DNA of 64,000 nt from Valencia hispanica. Its lineage: Eukaryota; Chordata; Actinopteri; Cyprinodontiformes; Valenciidae. Of the stretch, positions 24,501 to 34,799 are shown piece by piece; position 1 is the first letter of the stretch; each line of letters opens with the position of its first letter. The translations under genes and the position numbers were made by a program. Below the pieces are notes generated by a model. That model saw only the letters and a list, made by a program, of their open reading frames with translations. It was not told the origin of the DNA and ran no database searches. The stretch lies in NCBI GenBank assembly GCA_963556495.2, contig OY747713.1:1351321-1415320 (forward strand), written 5' to 3'.

Positions 24501-27228
24501 CACACAGGTGCCTCTATTTAGTCATTAGCACTCATCAGGCAATGTCTATGGGCAACTGACTGCACTCAGACCAAAGGGGGCTGAATAATTACACACACCC
24601 CACTTTTCAGTTATTCATTTGTAAAAAATGTTTGGAATCATGTATGATTTTCGTTCCACTTCTCACGTGTACACCACTTTGTTTTGGTCTTTCACCTGGA
24701 ATTCCAATAAAATTGATTCATGTTTGTGGCTGTAATGTGACAAAATGTGGAAAAGTTCAAGGGGACCGAATACTTTTGCGAGCCACTGTAAATATTTCTC
24801 AGATGTCCTGTTGATGTATTTCTATGTTTTTTTAGTCTGCAGCTTTTCTCGGCTCTCAGATCAAACGTTGTGTCCTGATGAAGCTGTTGTTCTTCTTGGA
24901 CCTGCAGCTTTATGAGCTGATGATCATGGCCTTCAAATATCAGGTCCTCCTTTGTCCTCGGCCCAGAGACCTCCTGCTGATCTCCTACAATCACATCGAC
25001 GCCATCAGAGAGTTCATTAGAGACACTCCGGTGGTTCTGAACCAGGTGGACGAGACTCACAGGAAAATCATGGAGGTAACCAGATGGTTCTGGTTGTTTT
25101 CATCCCTGCTAGAACCCGACCAACCCTTGGTTAACCCTTGATGATCCACTTTGTCTCCTCCTCCTGGAGGTTTACTCCAGATTATCAGAAGGAGAATTCC
25201 AGCTTCTGAGACAAACTCTGCTCACATTTTTCCAGGACGTCCACACTCGGGTGAGTCCTCTGCTCATGGAGTCATCTCCCAGAACTCCGCGTGTTTAAGC
25301 TCCTCCTTCGTCCGCTTTTCTTCCAGGTTTCAGTTTTCCTGAAGAATCAGATCCAGAATCCCAGCGGCCGTTTTGTCCTGACGACCTCGGGTCCGGTTCC
25401 GTCTGGCGTGGACGTTCCAGGACTTATCAGGTACTCAGGTGAACAGCAAATATGAAGTCTGTGATTTCATTACGCTGACTTATGAACATTTGTTCAACCA
25501 TCTGGACCGACGTGGCTCGGTTCTGAAAGTCTGCTTTGACTTTTAGAACCAGAATATGGATCAGTGTCTAAGGTATTCAACAAAGACTATATTTGGGGTT
25601 TTATTCAAACCCAGTCCTGTTTGGACCTCCACAGCTCCTCCATCAGAACCATCATTCAAACAGCTAGTTGGACTTCCCCAGACTCGGTCAGGATTTTGAT
25701 CAGTTCTACAGTCTGGGTTCAGGATGGATGGATTGAGGTAAGGATCCCTAATCACTTTGTTGTTTCCAGGACGTTTGACCCCAGAGGGAGGGAATCGGGT
25801 CGGAGCGAGTTCCCGCCCGGAGGAACCTACAGCCGTCCTGTTGGAGACGGATCGTTTGACCTGAATGGAGACAGAGTCCTCCGGCTGGGCAGGAACCTGT
25901 ATGCACCCTGAGCTGGTAACATACTGCAGGCTTCACCAGGCTCTGGGTGACCCCACCGTTTGCTCTCTGATTGAAGGTACCAGGCGGCGGAGACCCAGAC
26001 GTTGAGGACACCTGGTGTTCAGGTAACCGGTCCTCAGCTCCTGGTCCGGACCGCTTAGTTTATTATAGGATTATAGAGAAGGTTCTGCTGCGCGCCGTGT
26101 TCTGACTCATTGAACCCAAACCCCACCACCATGTCCATTTTCTGTGTAACCTTCGTGTTCCCATCCCTCTGCAGCCTGACAGAACCACCAACCCGCTGGC
26201 CAAGGAGGAGCTCAACCTGCTGGCCCGGCTCATGGGCAGCATGAAGGCCGAGACCGAACCTCGGTTCCGGATCAACCTGTTCACCACGGACCGGGAGGAG
26301 GAGGAGGCGTGAGTGCTTCGTTTTTCCTTCAGTTTGTTCCCTGCAGGTAAACCCAGAGTCGATCCCACTGACAGGAATTTACTCCCGTTGAGCAGAGGAG
26401 CTTCAGGTGGAGAGCAGGCGGCCATGTTTCAGGTCATCAGCATCCAGGCTGTGCAGGTAGGTCCACTTAACACACCTGAGTTCTGATTTACTGGTTCTGT
26501 GTCGCCACAGGTCAATTGGGACCAGAAACTTTTACTGATAATAAAATGCTTGGATTGGATTTATCGCCCCCTGCTGGCCTTCTCTTTGAAATATTAAAAC
26601 ATTTTAGCTTCAAATATTAATTTTTCATATAAGAACACACACATGTAGGGAAAATGTGGGCTGGACCTTTTCAGAACCAGAACCGGAAGCTTATTGGATG
26701 GTAAAAGTCAGACTTTTTCTCCTTCGGCAACAACAGAATTTTTTTTTTTTTCTTTAAATGTTTCTTTGATATCTTTATATGTTATACTCTTGATGTCTCT
26801 TTGAAAAACAGTGATTGTTGGACATTTGGGTTCAGTAACCAGCCCTAAATTAGCTAAAAAAAATGGATTCTGGTTGTAAAACCTTAAATATGTGGATGAA
26901 ATCTGATCTGTGGAGCTCCTAAACCATCATAGGTACCAGAAAAATACAAATAATTACACAAATCCGAACCAAATCTGTGTGAAATTACAGAGTTGGGAAT
27001 CTGGTCCGGCTCAGTTTTCCATCTGCATCACCATGAAATCCAGAAGGAATCCTGCTGTTCTGTTCTGAGATGATCCTCTTAGAACCCGTGTTCTGTTTGA
27101 CCCAGGATGACCAGACGGCTTCGGCGCTGGCTCAGATCGCTGGGCAGTTTACAGACGATGAGGCGAAGCTGGAAAATCCCAGCAGCAGTAAAGGCGACGA
27201 GCTGCTGGCCATGATGGATGATCTCTGA
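18587..27228 (+). CDS. oscp1: Organic solute carrier partner 1 (OSCP1), complete, ten exons
   Basis: Exons: 18587-18698, 19864-20018, 24908-25075, 25170-25250, 25327-25430, 25770-25898, 25977-26022, 26175-26308, 26375-26456, 27106-27228. They sum to 1,134 nt (377 residues plus stop), close to human OSCP1 at about 379. The start is MSVRTLPLVFINLGGEMLYI, the family's hallmark N-terminus; an in-frame TTG nine bases earlier is not the start. Exon 3 begins LYELMIMAFKYQVLLCPRP, exon 8 carries NPLAKEELNLLARLMG, and the end is GDELLAMMDDL, all OSCP1-like. All junctions are GT-AG with matching phases. OSCP1 (NOR1) is a conserved protein reported to modulate organic solute transport and found in ciliated and germ cells; its biochemical activity is unclear. 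Intron 2 (4.9 kb) hosts a Tc1 element and a MITE. A poly(A) hexamer follows the stop. Confidence 0.95.
18990..19300 (-). mobile_element. Tc1/mariner transposase fragment in oscp1 intron 1
   Basis: A minus-strand frame around 19070-19140 reads SPDMNPHENLWSVLK. This matches the third catalytic block (NPxENLW) of Tc1-like transposases, including its glutamate. The rest is too decayed to delimit, and no terminal repeats were found by eye. Confidence 0.5.
20960..21080. repeat. Putative transposon end with ATCGAT-rich palindromic words
   Basis: A compact block of ATTAATCGACGATCGATTAAT-like palindromic words is preceded by GGGATGGGCATAA. This resembles a dispersed fish DNA-transposon terminus. I could not find a matching opposite end within the intron. 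Confidence 0.4.
22354..22619. mobile_element. Non-autonomous hAT-type MITE in oscp1 intron 2
   Basis: The 266-bp unit starts TAGTGATGTG and ends CCCATCACTA, so its termini are short inverted repeats. Inside it repeats the word GAGCC/GGCTC typical of this fish family (AAGAGTCGGCTCTTT near 22547-22561). It has no coding capacity. Confidence 0.7.
23223..24788 (-). mobile_element. Tc1-like transposon with ~215-bp terminal inverted repeats
   Basis: The element lies in oscp1 intron 2, opposite to the gene, bordered by TA at 23221-23222 and 24789-24790. Its ends read CAGTGGCTTGCAAAAGTATT and, inverted, CAGTGGCTCGCAAAAGTATT. The match continues for about 215 bp with few differences. Two overlapping minus frames encode the transposase: 24420-23944 holds the paired DNA-binding region (KKISQALNIPRSAVQ, GRPPKLTGRTRRA) and the first catalytic aspartate in WSDETK; 24023-23538 holds the second in QQDNDPKH. 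A frameshift separates them. The third catalytic position reads NPIQNLW, with Gln in place of Glu, so this copy is dead even apart from the frameshift. Confidence 0.93.
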
Positions 27229-27271
27229 TTTATGATCATATCGTCTCCTTTATTCTGAAACACGGAAGGTC

Positions 27272-27277
27272 AATAAA
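27272..27277 (+). terminator. oscp1: oscp1 poly(A) signal
   Basis: AATAAA lies 44 bp past the oscp1 stop codon, a typical distance for a short 3' UTR. Confidence 0.7.
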
Positions 27278-27959
27278 ATATCACGTAAAAATGAAAGCTG
27301 CTGTTTGGAGAGATACTTTTTGAATTTGAACTTTATTAACACTGTGGTTTGTTTCCAATGAAATATAAAGTTTATTTGTGGGTTATTTGTGATTTTTATC
27401 ATTTTGGAGAATTTGTTTTCTTCTTTAAGGCAGAAAATGTGTCCGACCCAAATTATTGCTTTAGAAACACAGTTTGAGACAGAACCAGTCTAGATTGAAG
27501 AGAAATAAATGAATGAAATAGGAACACAGCAAGTTCCCTAATAAATCCCTGGTCAGACGTGGATCTTGACTGGATGAAGGAGCTTCATCCAACACAGATT
27601 CATACAATAAACCATTATATTTGATTCATGTTAATACTCAATATATATACCACAGGTCCCAGTTAGAGAATCCCAGTGAGATATGATAAAAAACACTCCA
27701 TAACTGATTAATCTGCTGGGTTTAGGCATCCGGATGTTCTCTGTCATCAGATAGAGACAGCAGGACGAGTTTTGCAAAAGTACAGGAATAAAAAGCATGA
27801 TTTAAAATGAACAAAAAAAAAAGTATGGCAAACTTTCAACAACAAGATGATTCAAGCTGCTTTACATGATTAAGAGGTAAAATAAAAACAGCAATAAAAC
27901 ACAGATAAAGCATATAAAATAAAATCAGCAATAAAGCAAGAAGCAGACACAGATACATG

Positions 27960-28975
27960 AAAGCATTAATCAAATGCAGATCGAAACAGAAACGTTTTTA
28001 ATCGTGATTTAAAGGATCTCCGTGTTTCTGCAGCTTTGCAGTTTTCTGGAAGTTTGTTCCAGATTAGAGGATCATAGAAACTGAAAGCTGCTTCTCCATG
28101 TTTGGTTCTGATTCTAGGGATGTTGAGTCGACTGGAATTAGAGGACCTGATTGGTCTGGGGGGGTTGCTATAGTAACAGTAGATCTTCATCATATTTTGG
28201 TGCTAAGCCATGTAATGATTTATAAACTAGTAAAAGTATTTAGAAGTCTATTCTCTGAGCTACAGGGAGCCAGTGTAAGGACTTTAGAACTGGGGTGATG
28301 TGCTCTACTTTCCTGGTTCTAGTGAGGAACACGAGCAGCAGCGTTCTGGATCAGCTGCTTCTGTCTGATTGACTTTTTAGGCAGACCTGTGAAGACGCTG
28401 TTGCAGTAATCAATCTGACTAAAGATAAACGCATGGATGAGTTTTTCTAGGTCCTGTTGTGACATCAGTCGTTTAATCCTAGAAATGTTCTTCAGGTGAT
28501 AGAAGGCTGACCTTGTTGTTGACCTTTATGTGACCCTGGAGGTTCAGGTCTGAGTCCATTACTACACCTAGATTTCAGGCCTGATCAGTAGTTTCTAGCT
28601 GGATTAACTTTATCTGTGTGCTGACTGTTGATCGTTCCGCTTTAGGTCCAAAAATAATTACTTCAGTTTTGTTTCTGTTCAGCTGGAGAAAGTTATGTCA
28701 CATCCACACATTTATTTGATCGATGCATTTACTTAGGGTTGGGATGGGTTCAAAGTCACCTGGTGACATCGTAATGCAGAGCTCAGTATCATCTGCATAG
28801 TTATGGTAGCTAATCTTATTGGATGTTATAATCTGAGCTAGTGGGAGCATGTCGATATTAAATAAGAGGGGCCCTAAGATGGAGCCCTGGGGCACCCCAC
28901 ATGTAATTTCTGTTCGTTCTGATGAAAAGTTTCTTATTGAAACAAAGAAGTCCCTGTTTTTTAGGTAAGTCATTG
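27960..28975 (-). mobile_element. 5'-truncated L2-like LINE (reverse transcriptase C-terminal half)
   Basis: Read on the minus strand, 28973-28698 gives [13 protein letters not shown] and the catalytic [10 protein letters not shown]. Further on come remnants of the L2-type block ARNLGVVMDSDLNL (near 28570) and, at 28193-27966, the C-terminal phrase RIRTKHGEAAFSFYDPLIWN ending in FRSAFD. Several frame breaks make it a pseudogene. A short adenine-rich stretch follows the C-terminus at about 27800-27830. It lies between oscp1 and the receptor genes. Confidence 0.85.
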
Positions 28976-29160
28976 AGACTGTCCACTCTTGACTTTTTAG
29001 GAACGCGGATCATGGTTGAGGTTTTGCAGCCGGCTGCTTTGTGACGGGGACTGATTAAAAATGGTGTTAAAACCTCTAGACAGTTGGTCAGCACACGATC
29101 TGAGTACCGTACCAGGTACTCCATCAGGGCCTGCCGCCTTCCTGGGTTTTACCAACTGTA
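28976..29160 (-). mobile_element. Fragment of a second, different LINE
   Basis: Immediately next to the L2-like copy, the minus strand reads a decayed AAGPDGVPGTVLRSC-like block (about 29150-29100), then [20 protein letters not shown] (about 29035-28975). These are finger/palm motifs of another fish LINE family and are out of register with the L2-like sequence that follows. The junction near 28975 suggests one element inserted into another. Confidence 0.6.
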
Positions 29161-29164
29161 GCAA

Positions 29165-30365
29165 ACTCCTCATGTTCCTGAAGTGACGGTGTACTGGCGT
29201 TTATATGTGATTGTTTCCTTTTGGCTCCTTCCAAGTAAAACACCTGTAACTGAATTTAATTGTAAATAAATTGATCACACAGACATTAATATTATTGCTG
29301 CTGTTAATATTATGTAAATTATTTTTCATCTGAATAAAACCCTACAGTGGCTTTTATTCAACAACAGTCATGTCAGCCGATTTTAAAGACAAACCAAACA
29401 TCTGTTTGAACAATTAAGACAAAGAATATCTGTAGTTACAATAGTTTGCCACCAGAGGGCGCTGAGGACTCATAATCAACCGTCCTAAAACTCTTCAACT
29501 AATAAAATCGTTTTCACTAAATAGTTTGACTGCAGCTATATTGACTAAATCCTTTGAATAAAAATCTACATATTTTATACCTGTTTGTTCTTAGAGATGG
29601 AGTTTCATAATTAACACAATCATACAGACCAGGAGGGAAACAACAGTTAATTAGAAATAGTAATAATCTGTTACTTTAGAAGAAAATGTAGTAGTTGAAA
29701 AAAAACTTTAAATTTATGATTTCAGTAAAAGAAAGATGAGCTGTGGCTAATTTTGAGAATAAAGGCTTGAAAAACTGTAAAGATTATTAAAATATATTTA
29801 TTAGTGATAAATATTAACCAGCTGAGATCCGAGCATCGAGCAGGATGAAAATTAATAATCGAGGAACAAATAAATAAATGACTAAGAAAAAGTAAATAAA
29901 TTTTTGATTTAATTTTACAAAACTCCAGGCAACAAAAGATTGTTCATATTTTTAGGATGTATTTCGCCTGAAACTCTCTCTACCGCCCCCCTGTGGTCAA
30001 AGGCTGTGATTGCACACTGAAATTCTTCAGACCAGTTTAACTGAAGATGAATTAGATCGATGATAAAACTATCGATCGATTATTTGTGGCCTGAAGGACA
30101 GATGCTACTGTTCAGCATCAGTGTTTATAATCAACCGTCATTAAACTCTCTTTTTGGGAGGATTTTAACAGAAGTAAATAAAATAAAAATTCACTTACCA
30201 CATTTTCATCCAAAGTAACAGAAATAATTAATAAATCTAAGTAACAGTTGTTTAGCTCGTAGTCTGTATGATTCTGTCAATCATCTCTAATAACATGTAA
30301 GAATAAAATAAGTCAATACAGCTGTAGTCATTAAAAAATGTTTTCAGAACCACATTCAGCTCCAG
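29165..30365. other. No gene recognised
   Basis: AT-rich intergenic DNA without recognisable coding or structured repeats. Confidence 0.4.
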
Positions 30366-30530
30366 CTTTGTGACGGTAGGAGGTGGCATCATGGTATGGG
30401 CTTAGATCATCTCCTCCTCTGTGATGGAAGCATTGATGCAGAAAAGTCCAGCAGAGATCCTAGAGCAACATCTGTAGCCTTCAGGACCACGTCTTCTTCA
30501 TGGACGAACACGGAAACCATGAAGAGGACG
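30366..30530 (+). mobile_element. Possible Tc1/mariner transposase scrap
   Basis: Plus-strand translation gives a VGGGIMVW-like block followed by a phrase like AEILEQHL. This resembles the stretch between the first and second catalytic residues of Tc1-like transposases. It is short and broken. The following 800 bp, to about 31370, contain ORFs under 110 codons with no recognised similarity. Confidence 0.4.
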
Positions 30531-31596
30531 AGTACAGGCGGCGGACTGGTCTGTCCCCAACAGAGGAAGACAACCTCTGTTGTTGGCAGGAAGAATCGGA
30601 CAAAAAAAACTGGAACTCATGGAGTGGGTTCCGCCATGACAGAAGGGGAACATAAAATTTTTTTCCTGGTTCTGAACGTGTAAAGAAGCTCCTTATCCAA
30701 CCTGGATCAGTTCGGGTAGAAACGTCTTTTAAATCCCCTTCGTCCCTCTGAAGGTGTGGAAGTATCAACTCAAACGTCACAGAGGAAATGAGTCACCGTC
30801 TGAAATTAAAGCCAAGTGTTTTATAAGAGCGAAGAGTTCACCAATTAAAAAGCAGAGGACGTTTTATCAGACGGCAGGTAGAGTCAACACGGAGATGATA
30901 CCAGGGTGTGTTCAGGCCCGGCTGCAAACACCTGGAGGTGCCTCAAACACTGACTGCTGATCAGATTGCGGCCGCTTCCTGACGGTGACGAGCAGCTCCT
31001 GAGGACGGTAAACAGAACGTCCCTGTTTGCTGTCCTGGTGGGGATTAAATTAAGTAGAGACAGGGAAGGTGGGAACATGACGGGAACACCTCCTAGCATC
31101 ACCTGGCTGCAGGGACTGGATGCTCCTCTTCCAGCAAACACCTGGAGAACCAATCCTTCTGGTCCTGGTTCCCACTGGGTGATGGTCCGTCCCTCCTCTG
31201 AGGAAAACATCTGGATGAAAGTTGTAAGTTGTCCAGAGTGATCCCTGCTCCATGAAGTTCTACCAGCTGCTGATTGATGATGGTTCTGGATGCAGAACTA
31301 TCATCAAGGATCAGAGACCATGGCTGTCCAGCTGAGGCTGCTCCCTGGAGTTCCTCCAGATTCATTTTTAAAACTCAAAAACCCAACAACACTAAACCAG
31401 AGAACATAGAAATGTCAGTCATTTGTCTTTATTTACATTTGCAGCTTTTCTAAATGAAGGTTTTATCTTTGACACAAGTTAGGATGAACGTTACACAAAG
31501 ACAGAAACATCAGATCTTTACTCGTTTTATAGGGAATAGAATCAGGCTGCACAATATATCGCAAATGTATCATAATATGCAAATCATATATTAGTT

Positions 31597-32735
31597 AAGC
31601 TACGGTCACAAAGATTCTTACGGTTCGTACGAAATCTGGAGTTCGTAGACATTCGTGGAGCGGAAGCGTCGTTTCCTACGGCTGTCTTTCAATTCGTAAG
31701 AGCAGCTTTAGGCATTCTAGAAAAAATGAGGCGATTTTCCGTCATGCGCTGGCCGTAGAGTTCTTACGTTCTTCGCCTTGGACCTTTCCTCCGGTATGGA
31801 GCCAGCTATGCATCCAGTAGGAGACTCTCGCGAGTCGAAAGGTTTGTACGGCCTCTCGCCAGAAAAAACAAGCGCGTACCGTTGGAGGGTGGGGCCTTTC
31901 TTACGGATGTCGAACTAATATCCATTCGTACGCCGTTCATATGAAGGTTGTAAGGAACTTACTTAATGTGATCCAGCAGCGTAATTATGGCCACTGTGGG
32001 AATACGGGATTCTGGATTAATCTGCGAACATCGTGCGTTTTTCTTCGAATTTGTACTGAGGTGTTTTTGTGACGCGCTCGTAGAAAATCTTGATCAAGAC
32101 CACCAGAAACTTACGAACGGGCTACGAACGCTGGATTCTTATAAGGCTCCCTTAAAGCTGCCGTCCGGAGAATATATTTATGTATCAAAGTTGTATAAAT
32201 CTTTAAAATGATAGTGGGGTTCAATCATATGATAAAAGGCTAGTGTTCCACAACACTAGTTATTTTTCTTAATCCCACCTTCCTCCCGTAGACCCCTATG
32301 CATTTCACACTGAGCGCCGAATTTCTTTAGCCAATAGGATTCGAGTTTCCTCATTGCTGGCGGTCAATCAACTTGTGGATCGTGCAAACATGTGAACATG
32401 GGGCCGCGCACACAGACTGCTCCGTGTCTTCCTGTTTACAGTCGCCATATTGTGAGAGAGCATCAGTCATGCAGAAGTTGCTCACCTCCGAAATGTCCAT
32501 AGCAAAAATACAATCGGGTGGAGCTCAAAGCGCTCGCTGCTTACTTCTTTGACTCGGCACAGGTGATACGCGTCCACATCTGCTTCGGGAGGGAAAGGGG
32601 GGAGTGTTTTGGGAGGGGCCTTGGTACGTTGGATTCAAAAAATATCTCTCACTTAAATACTCCGGAAGAAAGCCATAGGAAATGGTCCAAACATCATTGG
32701 TAGGGTGTTCGTACGGGTCATTGTGATCGTAGCTT
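31597..32735. mobile_element. 1.1-kb non-coding DNA element with short inverted termini
   Basis: The left end reads AAGCTACGGTCACAAAGATT. The right end, inverted, reads AAGCTACGATCACAATGACC, giving about 16 matches in the first 20. Words such as TTCGTACG and CGTACGAA recur inside. No transposase is present. Positions about 32170-32420 are shared with 47500-47740, so the element either contains or was invaded by a second dispersed repeat. Confidence 0.6.
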
Positions 32736-33086
32736 TTATCATGGAGGTACCAGGCAATCTAATTGGTGACACTTGTAGTTCAAGGGAGCATAAAGAGTTT
32801 TTAAAAGATAACGAAGTAGTGAGGAGTTGACCTGTTTAGGAAATTCGAGCTCGGGTGCAACAAACATCGAACAGAAGCAACTGTTTGAGCAGAAAGACAG
32901 TAAAACATTAACTATCTGTTGATTTGTCACAGCACCAGAGTTTCTCTGATATCAAGCAGTCCCAGAACAGAAGATCGGGCTGAAATCAACAAGGATTGTT
33001 ACTGGCCTAAAAACAGCTTGAAGAACATGTTGATGTCTGGAGCTTCACTTTGTCCACATCTGTCAAACACGTGAATGTTAAATTCT

Positions 33087-34052
33087 TCAGGGTTGAGCTT
33101 CTGCCTGGTACTTTTCAACCCTCTGCAGTTTGTGTTGAGGAGGATGAGGAGGCGCTCCGCAACCCAGGATGTGCATCTTGGCCGCGATCCTCCTGAAGCA
33201 GCGGTTTAGCGTGCACCGGACCGCTGCGGACGACAGGTAGAAGATGAACGGATCCAGGCAGGCGTTGAGGGTGCTGGAGAGCAGCGCCAGGTTCCTCCAA
33301 TCCTGATTCTCGCGATGGATGAATCCCACCACATGGGAGGCGTTGTAGGGCCCAAAGCAGACGGTGAACACCACCAATGTCCCGACCGCCAGGCCGATGC
33401 ATCGCAGTCGCCGTCGCCGGCTGATGTTGGGAAGGCGGGACAGGATGAGGATGAAGTTGACGTAGCAGAAGCAGCTGATGATGAAGGGGATGCAGAAGAG
33501 GACGAGGAAGAGCTGCAGGCGAACGGGCAGCAGGATTTCCAGCTCAGCGTCCGAGAAGTTCAGGTAGCAGGTGGGTGGAGGACGGGCGGGCCCGCTGGCG
33601 TTCAAACTCCACTGGGAGTACGGCAGGACGTAGACGAAGCTGAGGTTGCAGGAGGTCACCGCCCAGAAGGTGAAGCAGGCCCACGCGGCGTAGCGAGGCC
33701 GGCGGCACAAAGAGTACCTGAGTGGAAAGGCCACGCCGAGGTAACGCTCCACGCTCACCGCCGTGAGCAGCAGGGTGCTGTTGTAGATGGTGACGTAGAA
33801 GATGAACCCGGTCAGCGGGCACAGCGAGTAGGGCATCAGCCACGCCATGTCGTCGTACGCTTCCTTCATTTTAAACGGCAGGAAGGCCAGAAAAATCAGG
33901 TCTGAGATGGTGAGGTTGAGGAGGAGCACGTCGATGGGCGCCGCCTTGCGACACACCTTCCTGCAGAGGGTGAAGAAGGACAGGATGTTGGCAGGGACCC
34001 CCGTCAGGAAGGTGAGGATGTAGACGGAAAGCAGCAGGCGGCTGTAAAACAT
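33087..34052 (-). CDS. Free fatty acid receptor 2/3-like GPCR
   Basis: A 321-residue rhodopsin-like receptor in a single coding exon, as usual for the FFAR family. These plasma-membrane receptors sense short-chain fatty acids (FFAR2/3) and couple to G proteins. Seven hydrophobic segments are visible. The cytoplasmic end of TM3 has ERY (102-104), and TM7 has DPFIFY in place of NPxxY, as FFAR2 does. The carboxylate-anchoring trio of FFAR2 (Arg180, His242, Arg255) is matched by Arg178 in LLPVRLQL, His240 in YNASHVVG and Arg253 in DWR. The start sits in a good context (CCGCCATG). Human FFAR2 is about 330 residues, so the length is normal. A second family member lies 6 kb to the right on the same strand. 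Assignment to FFAR2 rather than FFAR3 is not possible by eye. Confidence 0.93.
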   Translation of the reverse strand: MFYSRLLLSVYILTFLTGVPANILSFFTLCRKVCRKAAPIDVLLLNLTISDLIFLAFLPFKMKEAYDDMAWLMPYSLCPLTGFIFYVTIYNSTLLLTAVSVERYLGVAFPLRYSLCRRPRYAAWACFTFWAVTSCNLSFVYVLPYSQWSLNASGPARPPPTCYLNFSDAELEILLPVRLQLFLVLFCIPFIISCFCYVNFILILSRLPNISRRRRLRCIGLAVGTLVVFTVCFGPYNASHVVGFIHRENQDWRNLALLSSTLNACLDPFIFYLSSAAVRCTLNRCFRRIAAKMHILGCGAPPHPPQHKLQRVEKYQAEAQP

Positions 34053-34136
34053 GGCGGACGCTCAGATCCGGTTCACGCTCTCTGGGAAGCTGCATGAAAG
34101 GAGACAAAAATCAAGATAAACGGACCATCTGCTCCA

Positions 34137-34790
34137 GTTAACACGTCTGCGGCCATTTTGTTTCTTTTTTTGGGTTGGGGTGTTAATCGTGCTCTTATTG
34201 GACAAAGATGGCTTCCTGTTGTATTGATCGCACTAACAGACCGTCCAAGAAGTCTCTGCTCCATTTTTTTCTGTAAGTAAAATTATATTTCTGCTGTGCA
34301 TTTAAGACAACGCTGCTTGGTGAAAATGGGTTGAAATGATCACATTTCTTCTTTGCATATTGATTATTAAAACTTGTTTTATTTAAAATTCACATAGTTT
34401 TAGTGAAAGTTATGGACCAACAAGGCTTCATGATTTTATTTGACAATTATTTTATCTGCCTAGAAGGCTGAGGAATAGCAGAATTGATCGACTGCAATTT
34501 TCTGGCTAAAAGCGCCCGCTAACCTGCGTTAGCTCTTGTTAGCTCAGTTAGCTCGTAGCTACATCGGCTCAGAGTTTGATGGGTGTCAATCATCCGCCCC
34601 CCACCTTCTCAGCTCCGCCTCTTTGCCTATTTTTTGTATTTTTCGGGCGTGATGAGACGCGTGACGCTGCCAAGATGGCGGTGGTGGGAACCGCCCACTG
34701 GGCTTCAACTCAGCTCTTCAGAATGTGACGGGTTTCGGAAGAGAACATGGAGGCTCTGTTTATCTTATATATACAGCCATTTGGAGAAAC
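34137..34790. repeat. Dispersed repeat, copy A (with THAP-like exon scrap)
   Basis: Long stretches match 47270-48290: the block from GGCCATTTTGTTTCT to a short exon-like piece, and the block from AGTTATGGACCAACAAGGCTTCATG through GCGCCCGCTAACCTG to CTTATATATACAG. At 34208-34272 an ATG frame with Cys-Cys and NRPSKKS motifs is followed directly by a GTAAGT donor. This looks like the first exon of a THAP/P-element-type transposase. It has no other coding content. Confidence 0.6.
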
Positions 34791-34799
34791 ACAAACATG

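Noticed and set aside
32260..32420. Possible conserved enhancer because the same block occurs at 47.6 kb
   Set aside because: The block is part of dispersed repeats at both places, so the similarity reflects transposition rather than conserved regulation.
33315..33905. 196-codon plus-strand ORF antisense to the FFAR2/3-like gene
   Set aside because: It lies wholly opposite a well-supported receptor and has the low-complexity composition expected of a GC-rich antisense frame.
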